The notes under the pieces were generated by a model that did not search any database, was not told the DNA's origin, and was given only the letters and a program-made list of their open reading frames with translations. From Porphyromonadaceae bacterium UBA7042 (lineage in GTDB: Bacteria; Bacteroidota; Bacteroidia; Bacteroidales; Muribaculaceae): DNA of 13,273 nt. Shown here piece after piece: positions 6,519 through 13,273 of the stretch. The position numbers and the translations under genes were made by a program. The stretch spans positions 1 to 13,273 of the forward strand of contig DLAR01000021.1 in NCBI GenBank assembly GCA_002494015.1, read 5' to 3'. Positions within the stretch are counted from its first letter, which is position 1; every line of letters starts with the position of its first letter.

Positions 6519-8331
6519 ACCCCTCGTGTATCGCATTGTACACAATCGAGGCTTTGGCGGGCCCGACAATCTCGGCTATCGCGTCGAGGTCGGCCTCCCT
6601 GAGGCGTTTGAGACTCTTGAACTTGGTCAGCAACGCTATGCGCGTCTTCTCGCCGACGCCCTTGATCGAGTCAAGCGCCGAGACCGCCTGCGTCTTGCTG
6701 CGGCGGTTGCGGTGATGGGTGATACCAAACCGGTGGGCCTCGTCACGCAGGTGCTGCACCACTTTCAGCGACTCGCTGTTTTTGTCAATATAAAGAGGTA
6801 TGCTGTCACCCGGGAAATATATTTCCTCAAGACGCTTGGCAATGCCGACAACCGCAATCATGCCGCGCAGCCCCATCTCGTCAAGGGCCTCGACCGCGGC
6901 CGAGAGTTGCCCCTTTCCGCCGTCGACCACGATGAGCTGCGGCAGCTCGCGTCCCTCCTCGACAAGGCGGGTGTAACGCCGGGTCAGCACCTCTTTCATC
7001 GAGGCAAAATCGTCGGGCCCCACGACAGTCTTGATATTGAAGTGACGGTAGTCTTTTTTGTAAGGTTTTGCGTCGCGGAACACCACGCACGAGGCCACGG
7101 GATTCGTGCCCTGAATGTTGGAGTTGTCGAAACACTCGATGTGGCGCGGGAGTTCGCTCAGGCGGAAATCCTGTTTCATTCGCTCCAGAATGCGGTCGGT
7201 GCGCGCCTCAGGGTTGCGCATCTCGCGGGTGTTGATGATGTCGAGACGGTGCTGGCGCGCATTGCGTCGCGACACTTCGAGCAGCTTGGCCTTGTCGCCG
7301 CGCTGCGGTATGGTAAACTTGACCGAGGGCATCTCCACGTCAGGGACCTCGGCGGCCACAACCTCGTCATACTCCACTCCGAGCGACGTGGCAATCTCGT
7401 TCATGGCATAGGCGAGCATTTCGGCGCGGGTCTCGTCGAGACGGCGTTTGTAGTCGAGCGTCACGCTGCGCACCACCGCGCCGCGCCTGACATGCATGTA
7501 GTTGATGAAAACATCGTCGCTCCCCTCCTCGTCGTCTATTCCGAAAACGTCGACATCTTCGACCGTCGGACTGACGATGACACTCTTGGCCTGATAACGC
7601 TCCACGGTCAAATATTGCATCTTCAGCTCCTGCGCCTCCTCAAACCGCAATTCCGCCGCAAGCCGCTCCATCTCGCCGCGCAGGTGGGAAAGCAGCTCCG
7701 ACGTGTCGCCGCGCAGAATACACTTTATGCGGTCGATGTATCGGGCATATTCCTCTTGCGAGACCTTGCCGACACAGGGACCCGTGCAGCGTTTCAGATG
7801 ATAGTCGAGACACAGCCGCCCATTCCCCTTGGCAACATACTCGGGGGTTATCAGATGTCGGCATGAGCGTATCGGGTACAGCTCGCGGATAAGGTCGAGC
7901 GTGGTTCGGGCGACTCCCGCGTCGGTATAGGGACCGTAATATTTCGAGCCGTCTTTTATCTGCTGACGTGTCATGAACACTCGCGGGAAAGGCTCGTTGG
8001 TGACCACAATCCACGGGTAGGTCTTGTCATCTTTCAGCAGCACGTTGTAGCGCGGCTGATAAGCCTTTATCATCGACGATTCGAGATTCAGGGCATCCTG
8101 CTCGGTCGGGACGACGATATATTTCATGTCGACAATCGCCCGCACGAGAAGATTGGTGCGCAGGCTGTCGTGGGTGCGGTTGAAATAGGACGAAACGCGG
8201 CGTTTCAGATTTTTGGCCTTCCCGACATAAATCACCGTACCCTCGGAGTCAAAATACATATAGACTCCGGGGGTAGTGGGAAGAATCGAAATCTTCTCTT
8301 TCAGCTCGGGTGATTTATCGTACTTGGCCAT
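6517..8331 (-). CDS. uvrC: UvrABC excinuclease subunit C
   Basis: This 604-residue protein makes both incisions in nucleotide excision repair after loading by UvrA-UvrB. Domains in order: GIY-YIG nuclease (about 15-95, with GVY 22-24 and YVG 35-37, for the 3' cut); a cysteine-rich region (C157, C174, C182, C186) spaced like the iron-sulfur ligands described for E. coli UvrC; a UVR motif (about 210-245, LRFEEAQELK) for UvrB contact; an RNase H-like nuclease for the 5' cut (D402 in FDNSN, D470 in VVDGGKGQL); and a C-terminal helix-hairpin-helix DNA-binding region (about 552-595, IKGVGEKTRIALL). All key residues are present and length is standard. It lies 74 bp after apt on the same strand, separated by an inverted heptamer element. 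Confidence 0.97.
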   Translation of the reverse strand: MAKYDKSPELKEKISILPTTPGVYMYFDSEGTVIYVGKAKNLKRRVSSYFNRTHDSLRTNLLVRAIVDMKYIVVPTEQDALNLESSMIKAYQPRYNVLLKDDKTYPWIVVTNEPFPRVFMTRQQIKDGSKYYGPYTDAGVARTTLDLIRELYPIRSCRHLITPEYVAKGNGRLCLDYHLKRCTGPCVGKVSQEEYARYIDRIKCILRGDTSELLSHLRGEMERLAAELRFEEAQELKMQYLTVERYQAKSVIVSPTVEDVDVFGIDDEEGSDDVFINYMHVRRGAVVRSVTLDYKRRLDETRAEMLAYAMNEIATSLGVEYDEVVAAEVPDVEMPSVKFTIPQRGDKAKLLEVSRRNARQHRLDIINTREMRNPEARTDRILERMKQDFRLSELPRHIECFDNSNIQGTNPVASCVVFRDAKPYKKDYRHFNIKTVVGPDDFASMKEVLTRRYTRLVEEGRELPQLIVVDGGKGQLSAAVEALDEMGLRGMIAVVGIAKRLEEIYFPGDSIPLYIDKNSESLKVVQHLRDEAHRFGITHHRNRRSKTQAVSALDSIKGVGEKTRIALLTKFKSLKRLREADLDAIAEIVGPAKASIVYNAIHEG

Positions 8332-8336
8332 CTTTT

Positions 8337-8407
8337 AGAATTGAGAATTGAGAATTGAGAATTGAGAATGGAAAAATTGTCCATTCTCCATTCTCAATTC
8401 TCAATTT
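8337..8407. repeat. Inverted heptamer element between apt and uvrC
   Basis: On the plus strand four perfect AGAATTG units (8337-8364) and one AGAATGG unit (8365-8371) are followed, after a short A-rich loop, by the inverted series TCCATTC, TCCATTC, TCAATTC, TCAATT. The arms pair over about 28 bp with one mismatch, making a long hairpin. It fills the apt-uvrC spacer and overlaps the apt stop codon. It uses the same unit as the element at 2930-3045, so it is a dispersed family. Confidence 0.85.
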
Positions 8408-8924
8408 AGTAAGAGATCAGCGATGTCACTTCGGCATCGGCGGGAAGGTTGGCGCGGCCGTTGAGAGAAGAAAGCTCGATGATGAAGTTGATATAGATTT
8501 TCTTCGGGTTCATCGACTTCACCAGATTATAGGCGGCAGCCATTGTCCCGCCGGTGGCGAGGACGTCGTCGTGGAGCACGACAACGTCATCGGGACCGAT
8601 TGCATCACGGTGAATCTCGATAGTGTCAGTGCCATATTCTTTGTCATAGGTAGCCTGAATCGTGTCGGCCGGCAGCTTGCCCGGCTTGCGCACAGGCACA
8701 AATCCGGCTCCCAGCTCAAACGCAAGGATTGAACCGCCGATAAAGCCTCGGGACTCGATACCCACTACTTTAGTAACACCTTTGTCGCGGTAAAGTTGCG
8801 ACAAGTCCCACCCGATGATGTGAAGGCCACGAGGATCCTTGAACAGGGTGGTGAGATCCTTGAACACGACCCCTTTCTGCGGGAAGTCGATAACGTCTCG
8901 GATTTTAGATTTCAGATATTCCAT
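8406..8924 (-). CDS. apt: Adenine phosphoribosyltransferase
   Basis: This 172-residue cytoplasmic enzyme joins adenine to PRPP to give AMP and pyrophosphate, a purine-salvage step. The PRPP-binding motif VVVLHDDVLATGGT is at 114-127. The family-typical GIESRGFIGGSILAFELG (55-72) and VRKPGKLP (78-85) are present, as is the N-terminal FPQKGVVFKDLTTLF. Length is normal. The stop codon overlaps the outer edge of the downstream heptamer element. The start is 65 bp from mnmG, and that spacer contains the parS-like palindrome. No strong promoter was found there, so it probably belongs to the ybeY-mnmG transcript. Confidence 0.97.
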   Translation of the reverse strand: MEYLKSKIRDVIDFPQKGVVFKDLTTLFKDPRGLHIIGWDLSQLYRDKGVTKVVGIESRGFIGGSILAFELGAGFVPVRKPGKLPADTIQATYDKEYGTDTIEIHRDAIGPDDVVVLHDDVLATGGTMAAAYNLVKSMNPKKIYINFIIELSSLNGRANLPADAEVTSLISY

Positions 8925-8965
8925 AATCTTGTTAAGTAATTATAAATGAGATTCAAAAACAACCG

Positions 8966-8985
8966 ATTGTTCCACGTGGAACAAT
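8966..8985. promoter_or_regulatory. parS: parS-like centromere site (ParB binding), perfect 20-bp palindrome
   Basis: ATTGTTCCACGTGGAACAAT is a perfect palindrome. Its central 16 bp (8968-8983) is TGTTCCACGTGGAACA, identical to parS sites known from Pseudomonas and close to the general bacterial consensus TGTTNCACGTGNAACA. ParB binds parS to organise and segregate the origin region. The site begins 4 bp beyond the mnmG stop, and mnmG (gidA) often lies near oriC. An alternative is a transcript hairpin: TTTTT follows it on the plus strand, but no plus-strand gene needs a terminator here. Confidence 0.75.
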
Positions 8986-8989
8986 TTTT

Positions 8990-10873
8990 CTACCGCCCGA
9001 GCAACAACAGGAGGATGTTGACATCGGCCGGGGATATTCCGGGAATGCGCGAGGCTTGCGCGACCGTCTCGGGATTAATCCGCTCCAGTTTCTGCCGGGC
9101 CTCGGTCGATAGTGCTTTCACCGACGCATAATCAATCTTTCCTTTCAGCTTTATGCTTTCAAGGCGGTGCAGCTTTTCGGCTATCAGCCGTTCGCGCTCG
9201 ATATAACCGCTGTACTTCATCAATATCTCGGTAGCCTCGACGATTTCGTCACGGCGTTCCGCCTCGATATTTTCATCGAGGAATCGCTGCAACGGTTCTA
9301 TCATCGACGCGAGAAGGCGCAGGCTGAGTCGCGGGCGCAACACAAGGTCTATCAGTTTTACGCCCTGTTTCAACGGCTGCTCCCCGGCCGCTTCAAGCGA
9401 CGGGTTTATAATGGAGGCTTTGACTGAGAACTCGCGGCAGAACCCTATCAGCGAGTCGCGCTGGGCAAGTTTAGACTGCATGAGCGACCACCGCTCGTCA
9501 TCGACAAGCCCCACCTCGCGACCGCGAGGCGTCAGGCGCATGTCGGCATCGTCCTGCCTCAACAATATGCGGTACTCGGCGCGCGAGGTAAACATGCGGT
9601 ACGGCTCGTCGACCCCTTTCGTGACAAGGTCGTCAATGAGAACCCCGATGTAGGCTTCGTCGCGCGAAAGGACCATCGGCTCTTTTCCCATGACCGACAG
9701 CGCGGCGTTGACCCCCGCCACAAGGCCCTGCCCTGCCGCCTCCTCATAGCCGGTGGTGCCGTTGACCTGACCGGCAAAATAAAGTCCGGCGACACGCTTT
9801 GTCTCAAGCGTGTGGTGCAGCTGCGTCGGGTCAAAGAAGTCATATTCTATCGCGTAGCCGGGACGGTAAAGCTGCACATCTTTCAATGCGGGTATCGTCT
9901 CCAGCGCGCGGAACTGTATGTCGATAGGCAGCGACGAGGAAAATCCGTTGAGATAATATTCCTGCGTGGTCTCCCCCTCGGGTTCAAGGAAAAGCTGGTG
10001 TTCTTCCTTGTCGGCAAACGTCACAATCTTGGTCTCGATACTGGGACAGTAACGAGGCCCGATGCTTTGGATCTGCCCGTTGTACAGCGGCGAGTCTGGA
10101 AGTCCGGCGCGCAATATGGCATGTGTTTCAGGATTGGTGTAGACGGTGTGACACGGACGCTGACGCAGCTTGCGCTTGACGCCGGGCAGATAAGAGAACT
10201 TGTGAAAGTCATCCTCTCCTTCCTGAAGGTTGGTAAGCTCCCACTTTACCGAGCGGCCATCGATGCGCACCGGCGTGCCGGTTTTCATGCGGTCGGTGGC
10301 AAACCCCATCTCGCGCAACTGCTCGGTGATTCCGTGTGATGCCGGCTCGGCCACGCGGCCGCCCGGGAGCTGCACGCGCCCCGTGTGCATCAGCCCGTTC
10401 AGAAACGTCCCGGCCGTCAGCACAACCGCTCGCGCCTTGAACTCGACCCCGAGGGCCGTCATGACACCCGCCACGCGCCCGTCGGCATCGAAGGTCAGAC
10501 TGTTGACCGAGTCCTGCCACATCGACAGTCCGGGGGTGTTTTCAAGCAACTCGCGCCACGCGAGGCTGAAAGCCATGCGGTCACTCTGGGCGCGGGGACT
10601 CCACATCGCGGGTCCCTTGGAGCGGTTGAGCATCCTGAACTGTATGGCAGTCGTGTCGGTGACGATTCCCATCATGCCGCCAAGAGCATCTATCTCCCTG
10701 ACAATCTGGCCCTTGGCTATACCGCCAACAGCCGGGTTACAGCTCATCTGCGCGATCTTGTTCATGTCGATGGTAATCAGCAGCGTGGATGCGCCCAGAC
10801 GTGCCGAGGCCGAGGCTGCCTCACATCCGGCATGTCCCGCACCGATGACTATGACATCATATTCAAACTTCAT
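8990..10873 (-). CDS. mnmG: tRNA uridine-5-carboxymethylaminomethyl modification enzyme, FAD subunit
   Basis: This 627-residue protein, also called GidA, works with the GTPase MnmE to add the (carboxymethyl)aminomethyl group to the wobble uridine of several tRNAs, using FAD and methylene-tetrahydrofolate. The FAD-binding GAGHAGCE is at 11-18, followed by CNPAVGGIAKGQIVREIDALGG (45-66). C276 in GPRYCPSIE corresponds to a conserved family cysteine. The second FAD motif AGQVNGTTGYEEAAGQGL is at 367-384. The helical C-terminal region (about 450-627), used for MnmE and tRNA contact, is intact and the length is standard. It starts 11 bp after ybeY ends, so the two are one operon. No mnmE is in the window. 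Confidence 0.97.
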   Translation of the reverse strand: MKFEYDVIVIGAGHAGCEAASASARLGASTLLITIDMNKIAQMSCNPAVGGIAKGQIVREIDALGGMMGIVTDTTAIQFRMLNRSKGPAMWSPRAQSDRMAFSLAWRELLENTPGLSMWQDSVNSLTFDADGRVAGVMTALGVEFKARAVVLTAGTFLNGLMHTGRVQLPGGRVAEPASHGITEQLREMGFATDRMKTGTPVRIDGRSVKWELTNLQEGEDDFHKFSYLPGVKRKLRQRPCHTVYTNPETHAILRAGLPDSPLYNGQIQSIGPRYCPSIETKIVTFADKEEHQLFLEPEGETTQEYYLNGFSSSLPIDIQFRALETIPALKDVQLYRPGYAIEYDFFDPTQLHHTLETKRVAGLYFAGQVNGTTGYEEAAGQGLVAGVNAALSVMGKEPMVLSRDEAYIGVLIDDLVTKGVDEPYRMFTSRAEYRILLRQDDADMRLTPRGREVGLVDDERWSLMQSKLAQRDSLIGFCREFSVKASIINPSLEAAGEQPLKQGVKLIDLVLRPRLSLRLLASMIEPLQRFLDENIEAERRDEIVEATEILMKYSGYIERERLIAEKLHRLESIKLKGKIDYASVKALSTEARQKLERINPETVAQASRIPGISPADVNILLLLLGR

Positions 10874-10884
10874 TTATTCTTGAT

Positions 10885-11337
10885 TTACAAAACGTTATCT
10901 ACATCCACTCCCATCTCGGCGAGCATCTTCAGCGCTGCTTCTTCATGAGCCTCCATGATTTCGCGCTCGCCGGGTCCCTTGTCGTTGATGCCGCACAGGT
11001 GCAGCACACCGTGGATGATGACCCGCAGCAGTTCGCGGCTATATGTCGCCCCCACCATCTCGGCATTGCTGCGCACCGTGTCAAGCGAGATGAACATATC
11101 GCCCGACACCATGCGGCCACGGGAGTAGTCAAATGTTATAATATCGGTATAATAGTCGTGGTTGAGAAACTGCACGTTTACCTTCAGAATTTTCTCATCG
11201 TCACAAAAGATGTAGACCAACGGCCCCACGATACGGTCGTGGGCAGCGGCGACACGGGCGACCCACGTCTGCAACACATCATAGTCCAATGCCGGTAGCA
11301 CGGTAGCGCCGTCGGCAGTCCATTCTATCTTGTTCAT
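10885..11337 (-). CDS. ybeY: rRNA maturation endoribonuclease YbeY, lineage-variant metal site
   Basis: This 150-residue UPF0054-family protein is a metal-dependent RNase involved in 16S rRNA 3' end maturation and 70S ribosome quality control. The conserved FLNHDYYTDIITFDY (57-71) and SGDMFIS (78-84) precede the metal site HGVLHLCGINDK (109-120). H109 and H113 are present. The third histidine of the usual HGxLHLxGxDH motif is replaced by D119 in an NDK sequence. I recall similar Asp-containing forms (HLCGYKDK) in other Bacteroidota, so this is probably a lineage trait and not decay. A -7 promoter box lies just upstream (11362-11369). It heads the ybeY-mnmG-apt-uvrC run. Confidence 0.94.
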   Translation of the reverse strand: MNKIEWTADGATVLPALDYDVLQTWVARVAAAHDRIVGPLVYIFCDDEKILKVNVQFLNHDYYTDIITFDYSRGRMVSGDMFISLDTVRSNAEMVGATYSRELLRVIIHGVLHLCGINDKGPGEREIMEAHEEAALKMLAEMGVDVDNVL

Positions 11338-11361
11338 AAACCGAAGTAAAGATATTACTCA

Positions 11362-11369
11362 CAAAGGTA
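11362..11369 (-). promoter_or_regulatory. Bacteroidota -7 promoter box for ybeY
   Basis: TACCTTTG on the minus strand matches TAnnTTTG exactly and is the same octamer as at the pyrH promoter. A good TTG at the usual 20-bp distance is lacking; the nearest is about 27 bp upstream. The predicted leader before the ybeY ATG is roughly 18 nt. Confidence 0.5.
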
Positions 11370-11642
11370 ATAAATTTTACCGATTTTTTGAAAAATCAAT
11401 AACTCCACTTTTTTGGCCAAATTTCAAAAGCAACGCAAAAACACCCTTAACCACCACCGTGACAACCAATTACAACACAAAACGCCCCCAATTAACCCTC
11501 CGAGAATCAAAAATTTCAGCAACCACGGCCACTCCCTCGCAAAAATCGCCCTCAAAAACCGCAAAAAATCCACACCTCTCCCCTACCCTCCCGTCACAGG
11601 AAATGAAAAATCAAAATCTGTCAAAATCTGAAACCGCAAATG

Positions 11643-11678
11643 AAAAAGACCCGCCCCATGAGTGGAGCGAGTCTTTTT
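11643..11678 (-). terminator. Intrinsic terminator of the pyrH-frr unit
   Basis: On the minus strand, A5GACTCGCTCC pairs with GGGGCGGGTCT5 around the loop ACTCAT. This gives a 15-bp stem with two G-U pairs and ends in a run of five U. It lies 23 bp beyond the frr stop. This is the strongest Rho-independent terminator in the window. Because the A-run and U-run are both in the stem, it may also work for transcripts arriving from the other side. Confidence 0.88.
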
Positions 11679-11700
11679 AAAGGTTGCGGCCGGCCGACGG

Positions 11701-12258
11701 TTACACAGTCAGGATTTCTTTCTCCTTGGCAGCGAAAAGCTCGTCGATTTTTTTGAGATACTTGTCATGGAGCTTCTGCACCTGTGCCTCGGCATCCTTC
11801 TCAACATCCTCGCTCAGTCCTTGCTTGACAGCCTTCTTCAGACCGTCGATAGCATCGCGGCGCGCGTTGCGCACCGACACCTTGGCCTGCTCGGCCTCGG
11901 CCTTGGACTGCTTTACCAGCATCTTGCGGCGTTCCTCGGTCAGCGGGGGAATCGACAGACGGATGACCTCGCCGTTGTTTTCAGGCGTGATGCCGAGCTC
12001 CGAGTTGATGATGGCCTTCTCGATTTCCTTGAACATCTGTTTTTCCCAAGGGGTGATGGTGATAGTGCGGGCATCGGGCACCGACACGTTGGCAACCTGT
12101 GCGATAGGAGTCGCGCTGCCGTAATAGTCGACGCGGATACCGTCGAGAATCTTCGGGTTGGCCTTGCCGGCACGGATGTGGGCGAGTGACTCGTCCAGAT
12201 AAGCCACGGCGAGTTCCATTTTCTCCTCGGCCGGGTTAAGATAATCTTTTACGTCCAT
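11701..12258 (-). CDS. frr: Ribosome recycling factor
   Basis: This 185-residue protein splits post-termination 70S complexes together with EF-G and IF3 so that subunits can be reused. The tRNA-shaped fold is recognisable from LAHIRAGKANPKILDGIRVDYYG (25-47), NVSVPDARTITITPWE (57-72), IPPLTEERRKMLVK (103-116) and the long coiled C-terminal helix ending in KEKEILTV. Length and motifs are standard, and no key region is missing. It follows pyrH, a widely conserved pairing, but with an unusually long 179-bp spacer full of hairpins and short repeats. No Shine-Dalgarno sequence precedes the ATG. A strong terminator follows. Confidence 0.98.
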   Translation of the reverse strand: MDVKDYLNPAEEKMELAVAYLDESLAHIRAGKANPKILDGIRVDYYGSATPIAQVANVSVPDARTITITPWEKQMFKEIEKAIINSELGITPENNGEVIRLSIPPLTEERRKMLVKQSKAEAEQAKVSVRNARRDAIDGLKKAVKQGLSEDVEKDAEAQVQKLHDKYLKKIDELFAAKEKEILTV

Positions 12259-12291
12259 ATCTATGTTATTTTAATGATTTCTTTATTCAAG

Positions 12292-12314
12292 TTTCGCAAG
12301 TATAACTTGCGAAA
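12292..12314. repeat. TTTCGCAAGT hairpin upstream of frr
   Basis: TTTCGCAAGT (12292-12301) and its exact complement ACTTGCGAAA (12305-12314) form a 10-bp stem with a 3-nt loop, about 35 bases before the frr start. Right after it, AAGATTA occurs twice in tandem (12314-12327). The same motif recurs at 12417-12429 and near the left end of the window. Confidence 0.7.
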
Positions 12315-12363
12315 AGATTAAAGATTATAAGGTTATAGACTACAGCAGGTCCGAAGATGCGGT

Positions 12364-12395
12364 CTATAAACTCATAAACCTCTTAACTCATAAAC
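12364..12395. repeat. Four tandem octamers in the pyrH-frr spacer
   Basis: The units are CTATAAAC, TCATAAAC, CTCTTAAC and TCATAAAC, in continuous 8-nt register. They sit between the two TTGCGAAA-containing hairpins. Confidence 0.5.
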
Positions 12396-12396
12396 T

Positions 12397-12433
12397 TCAA
12401 GTTTTCAAGTTCGTAAGAACTTGCGAAACTTGA
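12397..12433 (-). terminator. Hairpin directly after pyrH
   Basis: CAAGTTC (12406-12412) pairs with GAACTTG (12417-12423) around loop GTAA. Outer arms CAAGTTT (12398-12404) and AAACTTG (12426-12432) extend the stem past a small bulge (T against CG). It begins about 5 bp beyond the pyrH stop. There is no clear U-tract, so it may be a 3'-end stabiliser or attenuator before frr and not a full terminator. Confidence 0.4.
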
Positions 12434-12437
12434 GTCT

Positions 12438-13148
12438 TTAATATACCAGTGTCCCGATGGGTTCCCCGGCGATAACCTTGGCGAGGTTGCCCGGTTTGTC
12501 CATGTTGAACACAACGATGGGGAGGCCGTTTTCCTTGCACAGGGCGGTAGCGGTCAGGTCCATCACTTTAAGGCCGCGGGTATATACTTCGTCGTAGGAT
12601 ATTTCGTCAAACTTTGTCGCCGTCGGGTCCTTCTCGGGATCGGCGGTATAGATACCGTCGACACGGGTGCCTTTGAGCATCACGTCGGCCTGTACCTCGA
12701 CACCGCGCAGCGCGCTGCCGGTGTCAGTAGTGAAGAAGGGACAGCCGGTGCCGCCCGACATGATGGCCACCTCGCCGCGTTCAAGCGCCGCAATGGCATT
12801 TCGGTTGGAATAATATTCGCCGATAGGGTACATGTTAAGCGCGGTAAAAACCCGTGCCGGCTGACCGATGGCTTCGAGCGCCGAGCTGAGCGCAAGCGAG
12901 TTGATAACCGTGGCAAGCATACCCATCTGGTCACCTTTGACACGGTCGAAACCCTTTGACGCTCCTTGAAGGCCGCGGAAAATATTGCCGCCGCCTATAA
13001 CGATCGCCACCTCTACCCCGGCATTGACAATTTCCTGAATCTGAGCGGCATACTCGTTGAGCCTGACAGTGTCGATTCCGTAACCTTGGTTGCCCATCAG
13101 CGACTCTCCGCTGAGCTTCAGCAATACGCGCTTAAACTTGGTTCGCAT
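12438..13148 (-). CDS. pyrH: UMP kinase
   Basis: This 236-residue amino-acid-kinase-fold enzyme phosphorylates UMP to UDP, an essential step in pyrimidine nucleotide supply; bacterial forms are hexameric and GTP-activated. The motifs are intact: KLSGESLMG (11-19), IVIGGGNIFRG (49-59), GDQMGMLATVINSLAL (72-87), GGTGCPFFTTDTGSALRGVE (132-151) and ADVMLKGTRVDGIYTADP (154-171). In the usual GTGNPFFTTD motif, Asn is Cys here (C136), close to the UMP site. Other residues look normal, so the enzyme is probably active. A clear promoter lies upstream at 13202-13232. It leads the pyrH-frr unit. Confidence 0.97.
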   Translation of the reverse strand: MRTKFKRVLLKLSGESLMGNQGYGIDTVRLNEYAAQIQEIVNAGVEVAIVIGGGNIFRGLQGASKGFDRVKGDQMGMLATVINSLALSSALEAIGQPARVFTALNMYPIGEYYSNRNAIAALERGEVAIMSGGTGCPFFTTDTGSALRGVEVQADVMLKGTRVDGIYTADPEKDPTATKFDEISYDEVYTRGLKVMDLTATALCKENGLPIVVFNMDKPGNLAKVIAGEPIGTLVY

Positions 13149-13201
13149 ATACTTGATTATATGAATATATGTTATTTTTATTGTTTATTTTTCACTCGAA
13201 A

Positions 13202-13232
13202 CAAAGGTAATAATTATTCCTAAAAATACCAA
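13202..13232 (-). promoter_or_regulatory. Bacteroidota-type promoter for pyrH
   Basis: On the minus strand TTG (13232-13230) is followed after exactly 20 bp by TACCTTTG (13209-13202), matching the TTG / TAnnTTTG pattern. The predicted leader before the ATG at 13148 is about 45 nt and very AT-rich. Confidence 0.7.
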
Positions 13233-13273
13233 GCCATTTGAATCACAACTCAGGGCCGGCGCATGAAATTTAT

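Larger units (their letters stand above)
11338..11700. other. Intergenic region between frr and ybeY, strongly strand-asymmetric
   Basis: This 363-bp spacer has the ybeY promoter box (11362-11369) at one end and the frr terminator (11643-11678) at the other. Bases ~11400-11640 are dominated by A and C on the plus strand, with few G and long A runs, and include a perfect tandem TCAAAATCTG duplication (11611-11630). A plus-strand frame spans much of it but translates to a low-complexity Ser/Thr/Lys/Pro peptide and overlaps both control elements, so I do not call it a gene. No RNA gene was recognised. Confidence 0.6.

Noticed and set aside
6526..7866. 446-codon plus-strand frame inside uvrC
   Set aside because: Antisense of intact uvrC with every catalytic motif present; the long frame results from codon bias.
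8966..8989. Palindrome plus T-run as an intrinsic terminator
   Set aside because: The T-run follows the stem only on the plus strand, where no gene ends; the exact match to a parS core is the better explanation.
11330..11680. 116-codon plus-strand frame in the frr-ybeY spacer
   Set aside because: Low-complexity Ser/Thr/Lys/Pro peptide with no family resemblance; it overlaps the ybeY promoter and the frr terminator.

Overview
The window is a housekeeping stretch from a Bacteroidota chromosome, most likely Bacteroidales and possibly Muribaculaceae. Three things support this. Promoters upstream of several genes fit the Bacteroidota pattern (TTG, about 20 bp, TAnnTTTG). Starts have no clear Shine-Dalgarno sequence. 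One secreted protein ends in the APGLYIxRQG...KVIVK tail common on exported Bacteroidales proteins. Family-level placement is inference.

All ten complete genes lie on the minus strand, so transcription runs from high to low coordinates: pyrH (UMP kinase), frr (ribosome recycling factor), ybeY (rRNA endonuclease), mnmG (tRNA wobble-uridine modification), apt (adenine salvage), uvrC (excision nuclease), metG (methionyl-tRNA synthetase), a type I asparaginase, a short homocysteine S-methyltransferase-family protein, and a secreted multidomain protein with a bacterial Ig-like domain. An eleventh minus-strand gene may begin at 53 and run off the left edge. The theme is translation and RNA maintenance plus nucleotide and amino-acid metabolism. 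ybeY and mnmG are 11 bp apart and surely co-transcribed. apt and uvrC probably follow in the same unit. pyrH-frr is another unit, closed by a strong intrinsic terminator at 11643-11678. metG, asparaginase and the methyltransferase could form a third, starting from a promoter at 6225-6257. The secreted protein has its own promoter.

The interesting material is in the spacers. (1) A perfect 20-bp palindrome at 8966-8985, between mnmG and apt, contains TGTTCCACGTGGAACA, which is identical to a known ParB-binding parS sequence. Together with mnmG it suggests the window is near the replication origin. (2) Several spacers carry short arrays with a 7- or 8-nt period. Two of these, after the asparaginase and apt genes, share a GAATTGA-type heptamer arranged as long inverted repeats. 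One of them supplies the annotated start codon and first ~12 residues of the methyltransferase. (3) A TTTCGCAAGT/ACTTGCGAAA motif recurs as hairpins between pyrH and frr and as a widely spaced inverted pair near the left end. No defence system, prophage, CRISPR array, RNA gene or transposase was recognised.
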